Below are positions 1-11,636 of a stretch of DNA of 64,000 nucleotides, piece after piece. Each line of letters opens with the position of its first letter. The stretch's first letter is position 1. Below the pieces are notes generated by a model, which saw only the letters and a list, made by a program, of their open reading frames with translations, was not told the DNA's origin and searched no databases. The DNA comes from Hemileia vastatrix (lineage: Eukaryota > Basidiomycota > Pucciniomycetes > Pucciniales > Zaghouaniaceae): NCBI GenBank assembly GCA_030280995.1, contig JASXTE010000001.1, forward strand, positions 29,234,606 through 29,298,605. The letters are read 5' to 3'. Both the position numbers and the translations under genes were made by a program.

Positions 1-960
1 AGCAATCATCACAATAATTCTTAGAATTCTTCTCAACAGGCACCTGGTGATATCACTTATTACCATCCAAAAAGCTGATATATTGAACACCTTGTAGAGT
101 AGCATGTATAGAGCTAATCCTGGGTAAAGATAGATATCATCCACAGTATAAGTGTTAAATGCTCTATAATCACCACATAACCTGGAATTATCTTTCTCAA
201 AAGAGATTAGGACAGGTGAGTTATCACAATGTTTAGGTGTTTCAACTACCTTTTCAATAATATTCATCTTAAAAAGGGTAGGGATATTGTCTTCAATATC
301 TTTTCTCTTTGTGGGAGATGCTGGATAAGGCTTCTTCTTTTAACTAGGTGTTATTTCTGTCAATGGGAAGGATAACAAAAGTTTTATTTCTTCTTTTTTC
401 AATCCTTATTCATGTGACCCATGAGCAAAGGCCATAGGAAAAGATTTGATTAATTTAATGATGGAATCTTTATCCTCACCAGAAAGTTGTTCTCCAAAAG
501 AAGCCTTGTCAATTTCAGATAAAAGGGCAGGTATTTCTTTTCTAGATCTTACTTTATATTGAACTAAATAATGACATTTGTTCAATCCTAGTTTTAATAA
601 TTTCTTGGTGGAGGAAATTTTAAATTTTCTCTTCACATTCATCCCCATTGTGAAGCATTGGTTTTAAGGTATCTAATTTTATACCATATTTGGTTAAAGT
701 GTCATTTCCCACAATGAACCAACTACTCAAGTTATCATCTTTCATGACAACAAAGTCACATATAGCCCTTACAAAACCATTTTTATATTTGAAAAATACT
801 GTGGCTTCGTATTTAACAATGGGGGACAAAACAGAACCATAACCTCTCCATTTCTCAGAAATGATAGGCACAGGTTTTGATTTATAATCTTGTTCCACTG
901 AAGTAAGTTCTTTTTCAGATACTGCACTTCCTCTAGCTCCAGAATATAAAACAACCTGAA
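1..960 (-). pseudogene. Element A protease to reverse transcriptase remnant
   Basis: Broken pol start. Bases 1-330 encode the N-terminal RT block in pieces (a YCVxSPVLISYEKD-like stretch, then HQVP-type residues), out of frame in places. 406-648 encodes the protease-RT linker (FPMAFAHGSHE). 620-898 encodes the protease C-terminal half (GNDTLTKYGIKLD). The protease active site, D-S-G in the sister copies, reads Y-S-G here near 940, so the catalytic aspartate is lost. There is also a frameshift near 955. Identity is secure by comparison with C (14409-16487) and E; it cannot be functional. Confidence 0.8.
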
Positions 961-967
961 TGTTGTT

Positions 968-2858
968 TCAATTGATAAAGACTGGTGCCTTAAGAGGGGA
1001 AATAATAATTGAGCTGTCCTCAGGGTTTTTTATGATCTCAGCATCCTCTACTGTAGATAAATTTTTATTCCCAATATCAAAATTATTTAAATAATGAATA
1101 TCTTCTTCCAGAATTAAAATTTCTTGGTGAGATTCATATGAAATATTTCTGGCACAATCACTAGAAGTATCATTCAGAGATATTGTGTCATCAGGATGTT
1201 TCACTGTCTGTTCAACAAGATTTATCTTCTTGTCACAAACATGGCCTTTCTGCCAAGGCTTTCTGCATTTGAAGCAAATGTTTTTTGCATACTTTTTGGG
1301 TGCAACAGGGGCAGAAGGTTTACCAGCCTTTTCCAGAGGTTTTTGTTGGTAATTGGAGGTTTCTCCAATGAATTTATCTAAATGAATATTCTAGCATCAT
1401 TCTTGTTGTTTAGAAGGATCTCATTACAAGTATTAATAAAAGAAGAAGGTTCCCTTGAGAACTCAGTCCTAGAAACTATTAAGTCTCTCAGAGACATAGG
1501 TAATTTATAGAGAATCCTGTCCTTCCATAATTCAATCTCCATATCTGGGTCCATTGCCCTCAAGAGTTTCACAAGTTTCATCAGGAACTCAATAAGTTTT
1601 AATGTATAAGAGCTATATCTGGCTTCTTCATATTGCCTTTGTTGAGCTCACCTAAACTTGGAACCACCACATTGTGCTTTAAATAATTTTTTCCAATCTT
1701 CCCATGAGTGGTCATTTTTATTCAAGAGAACAGATTCATACCACATAAGGGCTATAGAGGAAAATAAAGAAATTAATTTTGACACAATTTCCTCATCTGG
1801 GAGTTTTTAAGAATTTTTTAGATTATCAATCCTGCAAAATAACTGCTCCCAATTAGAGGAAGAGTCATCATCAAATGTTGGATACTGGTCACTTTTTGGT
1901 CAATTCTTTTGATTTTAAGTAGTCTCCTTATTACAAGATTATTTCTGAGTGATTAGGAGCTGAAAAAACTCCAATTTGGCAGTAATCTCATTGTTTAATC
2001 CTTCTGTGGATGATCCAGGTACATAATCAAGTTTTGATGGAAACTCAGTGGGATCAACAGGCATTTCTGGCACTAATTTTACTTTGGATGAACTAGGAAC
2101 AGGTACATTTGGGTATCTTGTTCAACAGGGCCTTTTAAAGAAATGTCTGAAAACTTTGGATCATGTAACAATGAATTCAATTTCTCTTCAATGTGTGTTA
2201 ACCTAGTTTTCACTCATGGAATACTGGATAAACTCTTATTGATGGTTGCAAAAGATAACTGGTTCTTATTTTGTAAAGATGAATAATGTTTACTCAATCT
2301 TTCTAAGTTCATCTTTTGTGCTTCTAGCTCCTGAAAACAGATTGACACAGTATCTTTTAATTTAGACAAATAATTTTTGATATTTTTCCATAAAGCAACT
2401 TTCTTTTAATAAGTTACTTTGTAATGAAACAAATCAGCAGAAACTCTCTGTAACTCTCTCCTCAATTCTTGGTAGCCCTGTTCAGTTAATAAACTATCAT
2501 ATTTCTGAGTCAATTGTATGTTGTTCATTATATGATTTTGTTTACCAATAATATCCCTCATATATTCATCATTAATGTTAGCTACATCTGGAGTATTTCT
2601 CAATAGTGAAACAGAATAACTTTCCAGATTCTTATAAAACTCAGGATCAAGTGTCTCATAAATAATAGCCATATCAGGATTTATTATTGAAATAGATATC
2701 AAAACCAAAGGATTAGATACATTAGGATATTGAGCAATTTGTCTACTATTCTTAGCCTCTACTGGTATCACAGTCTCATCTCATCTTCCAGAATTACATT
2801 AAGGAACTGGATCAGTAGCATGAAATGGTACTTGAGATTCAATAGAGGGGCTTACCAT
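968..2858 (-). pseudogene. Element A gag main frame remnant
   Basis: The degraded Gag main frame starts at an ATG in a GCCATGG context at 2858 that overlaps the stop of the leader frame. Pieces: an N-terminal segment (2799-3029 and 2406-2771), a coiled-coil-like middle (about 1900-2400, out of frame), the capsid-like end (1378-1581, LPMSLRDLIVSRTE) and the zinc knuckle at about 1215-1300. The knuckle is C-x2-C-x3-W-x3-H-x-C and reads CFKCRKPWQKGHVC. 968-1204 is the acidic linker joining Gag to protease without a stop, so Gag-Pol was originally one frame. Several stops interrupt it. Confidence 0.72.
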
Positions 2859-3458
2859 GGCTTGGGAAAGAGTTGAATGTGATTGTTTTTTCTCTTTATT
2901 CCTCCTTGATAGGGGTGAGGAGGTGTGGGGTTGAACTGATTGGTTCTTGAAAGACCTGCCTGAGGTACTTGTTGCTGTTGTTTCTGGGACATATAATCCC
3001 ACTAGGATTTCAGACAATCCCACTTCCACTTTGAGACTTCCGCCTTTTCTTGTTGCTGGGTGGCATATTGTAGAAGGGAATTTGGGGGAGGAGTTTTCCT
3101 GGACTCTATTTTTCTTACCTTGTCTTCTAGAGAGTCTGTTTTTGACCTCAGATTGACATTTTCTGACCTCAACTCCTTGATATGAGTGGTGAGATTTTTG
3201 ACTTTCTGATTAAAGGACATCTTTTTTATTTTGAAGCCTTTTGGAAGCTCTTCTAGGGGGTCGATAGAAGGCTTTTGATCTTGAGCAGTTGTCTCCACTA
3301 ATATATCTATCTCCTGCATTTATACATCCTGATTGTTCCAGTAATTAATTAATTTGAGCCAGTTTTGTAGTCAAAGGAAAACTTACAGAAGAAGCTTCAT
3401 CATAATCAATTAAATCCATCTCCTCATAATGGCCAGCAGAAGCACCTTGATCAGTCAT
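2852..3458 (-). pseudogene. Element A gag leader ORF with intron (exons 3458-3387 and 3313-2852)
   Basis: Exon 1 starts at ATG 3458, encodes 24 residues ending DYDEASS, and stops at a GTAAGT donor at a codon boundary. The intron is 73 nt (3386-3314) and ends ATGCAG. Exon 2 opens E-I-D-I-L-V in frame. Exon 2 encodes LPKGFKIKK, a helical segment, then the conserved WKWD motif, and is broken by TAG at 3002-3004. It would end Pro-Trp-stop at 2852-2854, where CCATGGTAAGC overlaps the ATG of the main Gag frame. The same exon/intron layout is seen in B, C and M (and the first intron in L). Function of the small protein is unknown. Confidence 0.6.
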
Positions 3459-3562
3459 AGTTGTAATTAACCTGAACTGAGAGAAAGAAATATAAAAATT
3501 TAATCAGTTATTATTTTCCTTTATTTAAAGAAAATAAGGAAAAAAAAATTTTATAAGTAATT

Positions 3563-4086
3563 ATCAGGACTTTTTAATCAACTGTAATAATTAAAATATA
3601 ATTTTTATCAGGGCAAATAAATCAACTGAAATAATAATCACAATTTTAATAATTAATTTAAGATAAATTTATAACCAGGATTAAATAAATCCACTGAAAT
3701 ACGAAAATAATTTAAAAATAAGTAATATTTTGATAATTATCAGGACTAGAAGTCAACTGAAGAGTTTAATTACCAGGACTTATTGTCAACTGAAAATAAA
3801 TTTAATTACCAGGACTTAATGTCAACTGAATTAATTTAGTTATCAGCACTTATTGTCAACATAAATAATTTTAATTACCAGGACTTAATGTCAACAGAAA
3901 TAATTAAATAAACAGGTCTTATTGGCAACTGAAATAATTTTAATTTCCAGGACTTATTTTCAACTGAAATAATTTTAACATTATTAATTAAATTAAATTT
4001 AAATATTGATAATTTACTGTCAGGACAATTTGTCAACTGAAACAATAATAAAATTTTAATTATCAGGATGGAGGTCAACTGAAATA
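3563..4086. repeat. Degenerate tandem repeat in element A leader, unit about 34 bp
   Basis: The core CAGGACTTATTGTCAACTGA, followed by an A/T spacer, recurs about a dozen times between the 5' LTR side and gag. Copies get more diverged towards the gag end. Related single motifs (TCAACTAGG) lie in the C leader near 19375. It sits in the untranslated leader, where packaging or dimerisation signals are expected, but that role is only inference. Confidence 0.75.
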
Positions 4087-4516
4087 ATTAAAAATAAAAT
4101 TAAAATACTTAATTTAAATTTTAATATTACTTCTTGGACTAAGAAAAATATAGTTCTATCTTGGTCAACTAGGAAAAAAAAATTATTTACCAGGCACCTC
4201 CTCCTGAAAAATGAGCAAGTTAATGCCACTTAGAGAGTGCTGAGTAAGAAAGATATAGGTGGACGATAAAAAGTGCAAAATGAACCACAAATAGTAATCA
4301 ATATAATTACCACAAATATATATGACTATTGTCAATATATGAGCCTAAATTTTGTAGTGCGGTTTGATTCCCAGTAGCAGCGAAAAAAAATCACTTGGTC
4401 AATGACGTTTGTTGTTTTTTTTATACTCATCCTACTGGTACCTTGTCTTTGGTGGTCCCTTGGTTGCCTGCTTCAAGATATCCATGCACCGTCAACGATT
4501 CAAAAACAGACTCAAT

Positions 4517-5316
4517 TGTCAAAGGGTATTGATGGTCTCGAAGGTTTGTAATGGAGGTCCAAAAGCAGTGATTGGTGGATTTTTGGTTTCAGAGTTAAAG
4601 GTACATATAATTTATCTTTTATTTATTTTCCTCAACTTGAAAGAGGTATAAATGTTTTATAATTATTATTATATTTTAAAATCTTATAATTACGGAGATG
4701 TAAATATTAGAATAATAAATATTAATAAAATAATTAATATAATAAATGTTTTAATGGAATAATAAGCAAGTAAAGTTGATGATTCAAAACAACCAGAAAA
4801 GGGAGGCCTTATATAGGCAAAAGAGAGAGACAAAGCACAGGAGAAATATATACATGAGTATGTAAGAAGAAGAATATTTTAGAAATATATTTCAAATAAT
4901 AAAGTTTTTCTAGAAAGAAGGTGTTAAAAATATGTATTTACTATATACATCAAAAATAAATTAGTTTATTTAAAAAGTAATGTAAGTGTCATTTTTAAAT
5001 AGGTAATTTGAATTTCTTGTATATAATTATTTTACTTTTTATATTAAATTTTATTTTAATATTAAATTTGATTTTAATATTAATACTTATTTCTCTCAAC
5101 CTGTCATTGGGCACGGTGTTAGGAAATAAAATATAAGGTACAAATAATATTCATTTTAATTATTTACTAATTTTACTTCTTTGTAATTAGTTATTTTATT
5201 ACAAGTTACTTTAAATTAAATTAAATAAAATTAATAAATAGAAAATAAATAGGGATGGCTTCATCCCATGAAATAATTAATTATTTTACTGGGTGAGTCT
5301 AGCAGCCTGGCTGACA
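4517..5316 (-). repeat. 5' LTR of element A (800 bp)
   Basis: Minus-strand ends are TGTCAGCCAGGC and TTTGACA, a TG...CA LTR. It resembles the LTRs of E (37909-38716) and J. On the minus strand it is followed directly by ATTGAGTCTG, the position of the primer binding site. Confidence 0.85.
4807..4818 (-). promoter_or_regulatory. Putative LTR TATA box (A)
   Basis: Minus-strand TATATAAGG lies in the middle of the LTR. Equivalent A/T boxes occur in the E LTRs (minus TATATAAGG near 38200 and 51712), B (minus TATAAAAGG near 5736 and 23040) and C (minus TATAAAAGG near 12006 and 20045), all in the GCC/GGCC-flanked setting expected for U3 promoters. Confidence 0.4.
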
Positions 5317-5408
5317 AGAATAAAAATTATAAGGAAAAATTACTGGGAAGTCGTGAAAAACAGTCTGTAAATGTGTACAGATAGGTTAAGAAGTGTTTTT
5401 ATGGTGTA
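5317..5408 (-). pseudogene. Harbinger element D transposase fragment, left piece
   Basis: This short piece is wedged between the end of A's LTR and the start of B's LTR. It aligns base by base with the H transposase gene at about 32545-32637 (AAGAAGTGT, GATGGTGTA landmarks). It continues directly into 24214 on the far side of B, with GTGTA duplicated (5404-5408 and 24214-24218). It therefore marks the empty-site sequence for both the A and the B insertions. Confidence 0.8.
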
Positions 5409-6909
5409 TGTCAGGCTAAGGTCAAGTACAAGGACGTGAACTAGCTTGAATGGTCAGTTGTCTAGAAGATTTAAATGGTCCTATATGAATACTGTAGTAT
5501 AAATCCAATGAGTAATAAAATATAATCAAATTTAAAGGTCTCAGTAATATAATTCTCACTAGTCTTATATATGGCTTACAATCTTTGTAGTTGGTAGAAA
5601 AATAGATTTTATAATTCAGATACTATTCAAAAGTCTTATAAAAGTGCTAATTGATATGTATTGTAATCTTTTCTGTTATATTGGTTAAATTGTAAATGAT
5701 AAAGAATGCAGAAAACAAGACCCAAAACCTCCTCCTTTTATACACACTAAGTTCCTCAATAAACACCTTGGTGTACCATCCAATACAATGTTAATGACGC
5801 CTCAAACAAGTAATAGACCTCTCCATCAACACCCCTAGTGACCCATAACATAATTAGACAAGCAACAACCACTAAAATCCTATTAATAATAAGGGAGATC
5901 CATCAAAATTAAAGAAAAGACAAAAAGAGAGTATATGCGTGGAAAACAATGATGTAAAAGGCTAAAGGAGACTTTTTAAGGTTAATTATAGCTTACTAAT
6001 AATTAGGATCTACAGTAGAAATGGAGGGGCTAATCCTGACATTATACTACGTGAAATTCCCATCCAAAAATAACCAAAATTGACTGAGAAACCACCCAAA
6101 AACTTAAAAAAGAGCGTGAGATGTGGGGTAACTACATGCAGTCCTTGGCAGGCTATTGCACAGGTAAATCCTTGACTAAAATCAGGCAAATTTAAGCATG
6201 GTGATGAAATAAGGTGCCAAGAGTGAGGTTATTAATGAAATTAGTGCATATAAACAAGGTCAATGCATTATTAATTAAGCTAGGACACTAAATAAGCGCC
6301 TGTTGCCTATTTTAGTGTGTTTCCCCACAGTGGGCGTAGAATGTGGGGTAATTTTAGTGTGAAAAATCTAACTTTGCTAAAAATGAAGCTATTCACACGG
6401 GAAAAAAGCAGGCAGTATGTAGCCAGTACACAGAAGCCATTTCTGGCATAAAAAATACCAAATTTGAAAAAATTTATTTTTATGCATTTAAATAGCCAAA
6501 TCAATAGTCCTAAATGAGCCCAATTGATCTTTCAAAGTGCATTTTTGATATTCTCAATTTTATAGCACATATAGTCAACTTTTAAGTGAAATAAAGCGCA
6601 TTTCTTGTTTTTTGCGTAAAACAATGAATATAACAGCTTTAAGTGTACTTAAAAATTATGTAGCCTTATACTTAAGTTTCTTAAAATTACCCTTACATAT
6701 TCCAACTTAATATTAAGTACATAAGACCTATAAAAGGTGGATATATGCGTGTATATAAGGTGTTATAATGGCATTTTTTTGTGTATTATCATAATTTTAC
6801 TTATGTATACTGTTTGTGTACTCTCATTTATTGTTCCCATGTATAGTTCATGTGTTTAACATAACTTATAAGCACTTTTTACTCAGTCATGGGGATATAC
6901 AGTCTGACA
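5409..6909 (-). repeat. 3' LTR of element B (1501 bp)
   Basis: Minus-strand ends are TGTCAGACTG and CTGACA. It is near-identical to 22713-24213 and belongs to the same family as the solo LTR K at 51800-53301. The 65-codon open frames inside both LTRs (6307-6504 and 23611-23808) are identical to each other by LTR identity and have no recognisable product. Confidence 0.95.
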
Positions 6910-6929
6910 CTCGCCCACCCAAAAAAAAC
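6910..6929 (-). promoter_or_regulatory. Polypurine tract of element B
   Basis: On the minus strand this is T-rich then GGGTGGGCGAG immediately before the LTR start TGTCAG. It sits where plus-strand priming is expected. Counterparts are 12775-12787 (C), 38717-38728 (E) and 54219-54229 (J). Confidence 0.6.
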
Positions 6930-7091
6930 AATAAAAAAAAATGATAAGTTATACATTTTTATTTATTTATTTGTAATTTTCAGGTATTCAAATTAATTCT
7001 GTAGCATTATAGATTATACTTTAAAGAAATAAAACATAATAAAATATTATGAGTACTGGTTTTTTAACCCCTCAGCTGGTTGGACAGAAAT

Positions 7092-8520
7092 TTATTTCTG
7101 TTTAATTTTTTTAAGAAGGGTGGATAAATTAGAAATTTCTTTTTCAGGTATCCATTTATCAAATTCATTTGATTTCCCTTTAAATCTCAGTAAATACTCA
7201 GTTCCTTTTTCTTTAGTAAGGATTTTTTTCTTGAGTATTTTTGTAATCTCTGATTTTTCCACAATTTCTTCAGGTTGCTTTTTAGGCCTTCCCCTTCTTT
7301 TTTGAAATAAGTCAGGATCATTTACATGGTAAGGTTTCAATAATGAGATAGGGAAAACTGGATGTTTAGTATCATATGGAGCATATAATATGACTTCCAC
7401 TGCATTATTACCAACCATTTTATTTACTACAAAAGGTCCTACAAAGGGATCCTTCAATTTAACATTACCTTGTTAGTTAAAATGTAGTGTTGATATGAGG
7501 ACTTCATCTCCCTTTTTGAATTCAAATTCTTTATGAGATTTGTACCACCTTTTCTTTTTATATTCAAATGCTTTTTGTATACATTCTTCTGCATGCTTTC
7601 TACACATTTGTTGCATATAAATAAAGGATTTAGTACCAGGGTGTATATCTAACCTTGGTAATTTATTTAAATGATTTACTGGGGTATTTGGTACGTATCC
7701 CAGCCAGAGTTCAAATGGTTTCTTCTCTGTTACAGAATGAGTTGTGCTGTTATAAGCAAATTCAAGGCCAGGAATTAATGTTACCCAGTCATGTGTGAAT
7801 TTCTCATTGTCTTTGTATTCTAATCCAAAGGCACAATATCTTCTGATCTGTCTTCCAGAGTTTGTATCATTCTCTCAGCCAGCCCATCAGTTTGTGGATG
7901 GTGTGCTGTAGACAATTTCAATTGACAACCTGATACTTCCATCAAAGATGTCCAGAACTCTGAAGTAAATTTAGGATCTCTGTCAGAGATTATGGCTTTG
8001 GGGAACCCAGCAGTATTCATCATCTGAGTCCACCATAATAATGCCAAGTCTTTTGCAGATACCTCTTTATGGGTAGGGATAAACTTACACATTTTTGTTA
8101 ATCTATCCACAATTACCCAGCAAGAATTGAAACTTTCTTTTCCTGATAATGACAAGCCATTTACAAAATCCATGTTTATAATTTCCCATGGAGCTTTTGG
8201 CTGCTCTATTTGTTGTAACAACCCAGCTCTCTTACCAGTTAATCTTTTAGATTTCTGACAAGAGTCACATGTTTCAATGTATTTTTGTACATCTTCTTTC
8301 ATGTTTATTAACCAGGCTGTATTTTTAACTCTGGTTAATTTTTTGTTAAATTCAAAATGACCAGCTAAGATGTCATCATGACAAGTACTCAACATTAACT
8401 CTTTCATAGAAGGTGGTATTACTATAACATTAATTAACTTTTTTCTGTAATATATATATCCATCTTCAATTTATAATTTACCTTTTTCCAACGCATTTTT
8501 ATACTTTGGAGGCAAGGTTT
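7092..8520 (-). pseudogene. Element B integrase with AT-hook and chromodomain (broken)
   Basis: The minus-strand reading has a zinc-binding H-H-C-C region (HDDILAGH ... CDSC) near 8380-8260, core residues in MDFVNGL, ISDRDPKF and GLAERMIQ, then a GPF-V motif, an RRGRPKK AT-hook and a C-terminal chromodomain (EYLLRFKGKSNEFDKWIPEKE) at 7092-7250. Lesions: a one-base deletion after QTLED near 7855, TAA replacing Leu in the HFN-QGN stretch near 7476, and TAA near 8475. It cuts and joins retrotransposon DNA in this family; chromodomain types target heterochromatin. This copy cannot make the full protein. Confidence 0.85.
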
Positions 8521-10300
8521 TAATTCATGCACTCATGGAGGCATTTGTTGGATCATTAAGAATGGTAGATAGCTTAGACAAATCTTTATCAGATGAATAA
8601 TTTTCTAATATAGTTTGCATAAATTCTTCTTCTAAATCCACTATATAAATCCCAAATATATGTATAACCTCATTTTCAGGTACATAAGCTGGGTTGTCAG
8701 CATCATTTGGCAAAGGACTTCTAGATAATAAATACACATTGGAATGCAATGTTCCTGCTCTGTGAGTGATTGTCATTCTTCCTCTGTACTCTTGTACAGC
8801 TATTTGCCATCTAAACATGTGCCTATTAGGTGTTTTCATGTTTAGCAATGATTTTACTGCACTGCAATCTGTTATAAGTTCAAACTTCTGGTCTTCCAGA
8901 TAGTAATGAAGCTTCTCCAAAGCCCACACCACGGCTAAACATTCTAACTGTGTGGCACCATACCTTAATTCAATTTTTCTTAAGGTTCTGGATATATAAC
9001 AGATAACTACTTCAGATAATTTTCCATTCATTATCTGTTTTTGCTGTAAAGCAGCACATAAACCTTTGAAGCTTGCATCAGTGTACAAGATAAAAGGTAA
9101 GGTGAAATCAGGCAGTCCCAAAATTGGAGCTGTCATTAAAAATTCCTTTAATTTATTAAGGGCATGTTGTCTTTCATTATTTCAAATGAAAGCCTCATTT
9201 TTCTTGATTAATGTTGTCAAAGGAGCTGCAATAGATTGGTAATTTTTTATATATTGTCTATAATATCTACACATACCTAAAAAACTTTGAATTTCTTTTA
9301 CATTCTTAGGTATACCAATGTTTTTTATTGCTGCCATCTTATTCTGGTCAACACAAATTTGTAATCCAGATACAACATGTCCAAGTACTTTCAAAGATTG
9401 GAATCCAAATTTACATTTCTTTAATGCAATTGTCATATTAATTTCATCCATTCTTTGAAAGACTCTTTTCATGTGATTTAAATGTTCATCATATGTTTTT
9501 GAAAACACTATGATGTCATCAATATAGACCAATAGCCATTGTTCAACCATTTCCTGATGAAAAACACTATCCATCAATTTTTGGAAGACTGAAAGCACAT
9601 TCTTTGGGCCAAATGGCATTCTCACATACTTTTATATACCCATATGTGTGGTTATTAATAAGTAATTTTGAGAATTTCTTTCCACAGGAATCTGGTGGTA
9701 ACCTTTGTTTCCATCCAGACAGGAAATATATTTTTCTCCTTGTAAAGTAGCATGGATAGAAGCTATCCTTGGTAGAGGGTAAATATCATCTACTGTGTAT
9801 GTATTCAGAGCTCTATAATCACCGCATAATCTTGCCTTATCTTTTTCATAAGAGATCAATACTGGTGAAATGACACAATACTTAGGTGTTGTGTCCACTT
9901 TTTCAACAATACCCATTTCCAACAACATTTTTATATTGTCTTCAATATCTTTCCTTTTTGCAGGAGATGCTGGGTAAGGTTTCTTTTTTAGGCTGCCAGG
10001 AATATTATCCAAATCACAGCTCAGAGAGATTTTCAGCTCATGGTCTTTGACCAATCCTAGTTCATTTGAACCATGATCAAATGCCATAGGATATGATTTA
10101 ATCAATCTCAAAATATTTTCTTCTTCAATTTTTGAGAGTTGAGGACTGAAAGAGGCCTTTTGGATTTCATTTTCCAATTCAACCACTTCATTGGTGGTTC
10201 TTCCACCTTGCAGTTGTTCTTCTCTAGGAGAAATGGCATACACTGAATTTTCAGAACATATCTTGAATTTTCTCTTACCCTCACTCCTATGGTGAAACAA
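8521..10300 (-). pseudogene. Element B reverse transcriptase and RNase H (broken)
   Basis: RT N-terminal blocks lie in 9632-10300 (ARLCGDYRALNTY, YPLPRI, GYHQIPV). The catalytic YIDD is intact in 9182-9625. RNase H lies in 8525-9136 (LYTDASF, QLECLAVVWALEK, ITDCSAV). Lesions: TAA replacing Tyr after HMGI at about 9630, TGA replacing Trp at 9181, and TGA near 8525 just before the integrase linker. All are point changes against element C, so the former frame is clear. Confidence 0.85.
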
Positions 10301-10970
10301 CTGTTTGCAGGATCTAGTTTAATTCCAAGTTTTGTCAATAAATCATTGCCAATAATAAACCAATCACTACAATTATTATTATCCATTACTACAAATTCAC
10401 AAATTGCTCTTACATATCCATTATTATATTTAAAGAATACAGCAGTTTTGTATTTGCCAATTGGATTTAATATTGAACCAAAACCCCTCCAGTTCTTTGT
10501 CTGAACAGGTTCTAGTTTTTCTTTATACTTACTGTCAAGTTTCATTAATGTATTAATAGAAACTACACTACCTGCAGCCCCTGTGTCAAGAATGGCATTC
10601 ATTTCTCTTCCACATATAATAACAGGTGCTCTGATAGGTGTTATTTTGTAAGTATCATGAGATACATCTTTAATTATTTCAGCTTCTTCAATGGAAGTTA
10701 AAGATGTATCTGTATGAGGTATAGCATCATTCAGGAACATTATATCCTGTTCTAATACAAATATCTCATTCTCATCATCACTGTAAGATATATTACTTTT
10801 ACAATCCTCACTGGATTCCATATTTTCATCTTCATGATTACTTGGTTCAGAATTCCGGGAGGTTTCAATAACATTTATTCTTTTCTTACACGTGTGACCC
10901 TTAACCCAAGGTTCATTACATTTATAACAAGTGTTATTCTCTTGTCTTTTAGGGACAAGGGGAGCTGAAG
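10285..10970 (-). pseudogene. Element B protease and Gag zinc knuckle
   Basis: The retropepsin-like aspartic protease has an intact D-T-G (AILDTGAAGSVVSI) near 10590 and the flap-side GNDLLTKLGIKLD. It is frameshifted near 10285 before the RT linker. Upstream in the same frame is the Gag zinc knuckle CYKCNEPWVKGHTC (about 10935-10890), with no stop between Gag and protease. This shows a single Gag-Pol frame in this family. Confidence 0.8.
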
Positions 10971-10971
10971 G

Positions 10972-11631
10972 TTATTTCTTCTCCATTGGTAATTTACTTG
11001 TAGTAGGTTTTACCACGTCAACACTTTGTCTGTAATTAATATACTTGGCTTCATATTTGTGGTTTAATAAAATTTCATTACATATATTAATGAACCCAGA
11101 GGTGTCTCTGATGGTTTCAGTTCTAGCTACAATAATGTCTCTAAGTGATATAGGTAACTTGTATATTATCTTTTCTTTCCACTCTTCATAATCAATTTTT
11201 GGATCCATGGCTTTCATGATTTTTACTAAATTCATTAAAAATACCATAGGTTTATCTCCAGCATTTGGATTATATCTGGCCTTTTCATACAATCTTTGTT
11301 GAGTGATTCTAAATTTTGTGCCACAAAATTGCCTTTCAATTAGTGCCTTCCATTCATTCCAGGAGTAATTAATTCCCTCACTCAATACAGATTCAAACCA
11401 TAATAAGGCCACATCTGTAAATAAAGATATTAACTTTGAAGTAATTTCTTCATCAGGTAATTTGTATGAAAATTTTAAGTTATCAATTCTTTGTATGAAT
11501 TGCTGCCAATCAGATTTTGAATCCCCGTCAAAAGATGGGTACTGATCTAACTTAGGCCAGTTCTTTTGGCTAGTTTTTGCTTCCCTAACCTGAGGAATAT
11601 TGAGTAATTCACTTACTTTAGAAAGATGATC
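10972..11631 (-). pseudogene. Element B gag capsid-like region
   Basis: This open stretch begins NDHLSKVSELLN and continues QKNWPKLDQYPSFDGDSKSDWQQFIQRIDNLK, the retrotransposon Gag capsid-like fold. It ends at a TAA just before the zinc knuckle. Element C is inserted at its N-terminal side: the reading resumes at 20818 on the other side, and the same junction is continuous in element M near 63480. The 12 or so first residues of the open frame in the left piece are LTR-derived and not part of Gag. Confidence 0.85.
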
Positions 11632-11636
11632 ATTTA

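Larger units (their letters stand above)
1..5316 (-). mobile_element. Ty3/Gypsy chromovirus-type LTR retrotransposon A, 5' part (3' part lies outside the window)
   Basis: Read on the minus strand, the order is 5' LTR (4517-5316), leader with tandem repeats, gag leader exons, gag with zinc knuckle, protease, and the start of RT, which runs off the left edge. Its protein fragments match elements C, E and J in this window block by block. Many stops and frameshifts make it inactive. At 5317 its LTR ends (CTGACA) and Harbinger element D sequence resumes, so A was inserted into D; the expected 5-bp duplication on this side would be AGAAT (5317-5321), but the other side is not visible. Confidence 0.88.

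Noticed and set aside
6307..6504. 65-codon open frame in both B LTRs
   Set aside because: It is identical because the LTRs are identical, short, and not conserved in solo LTR K.
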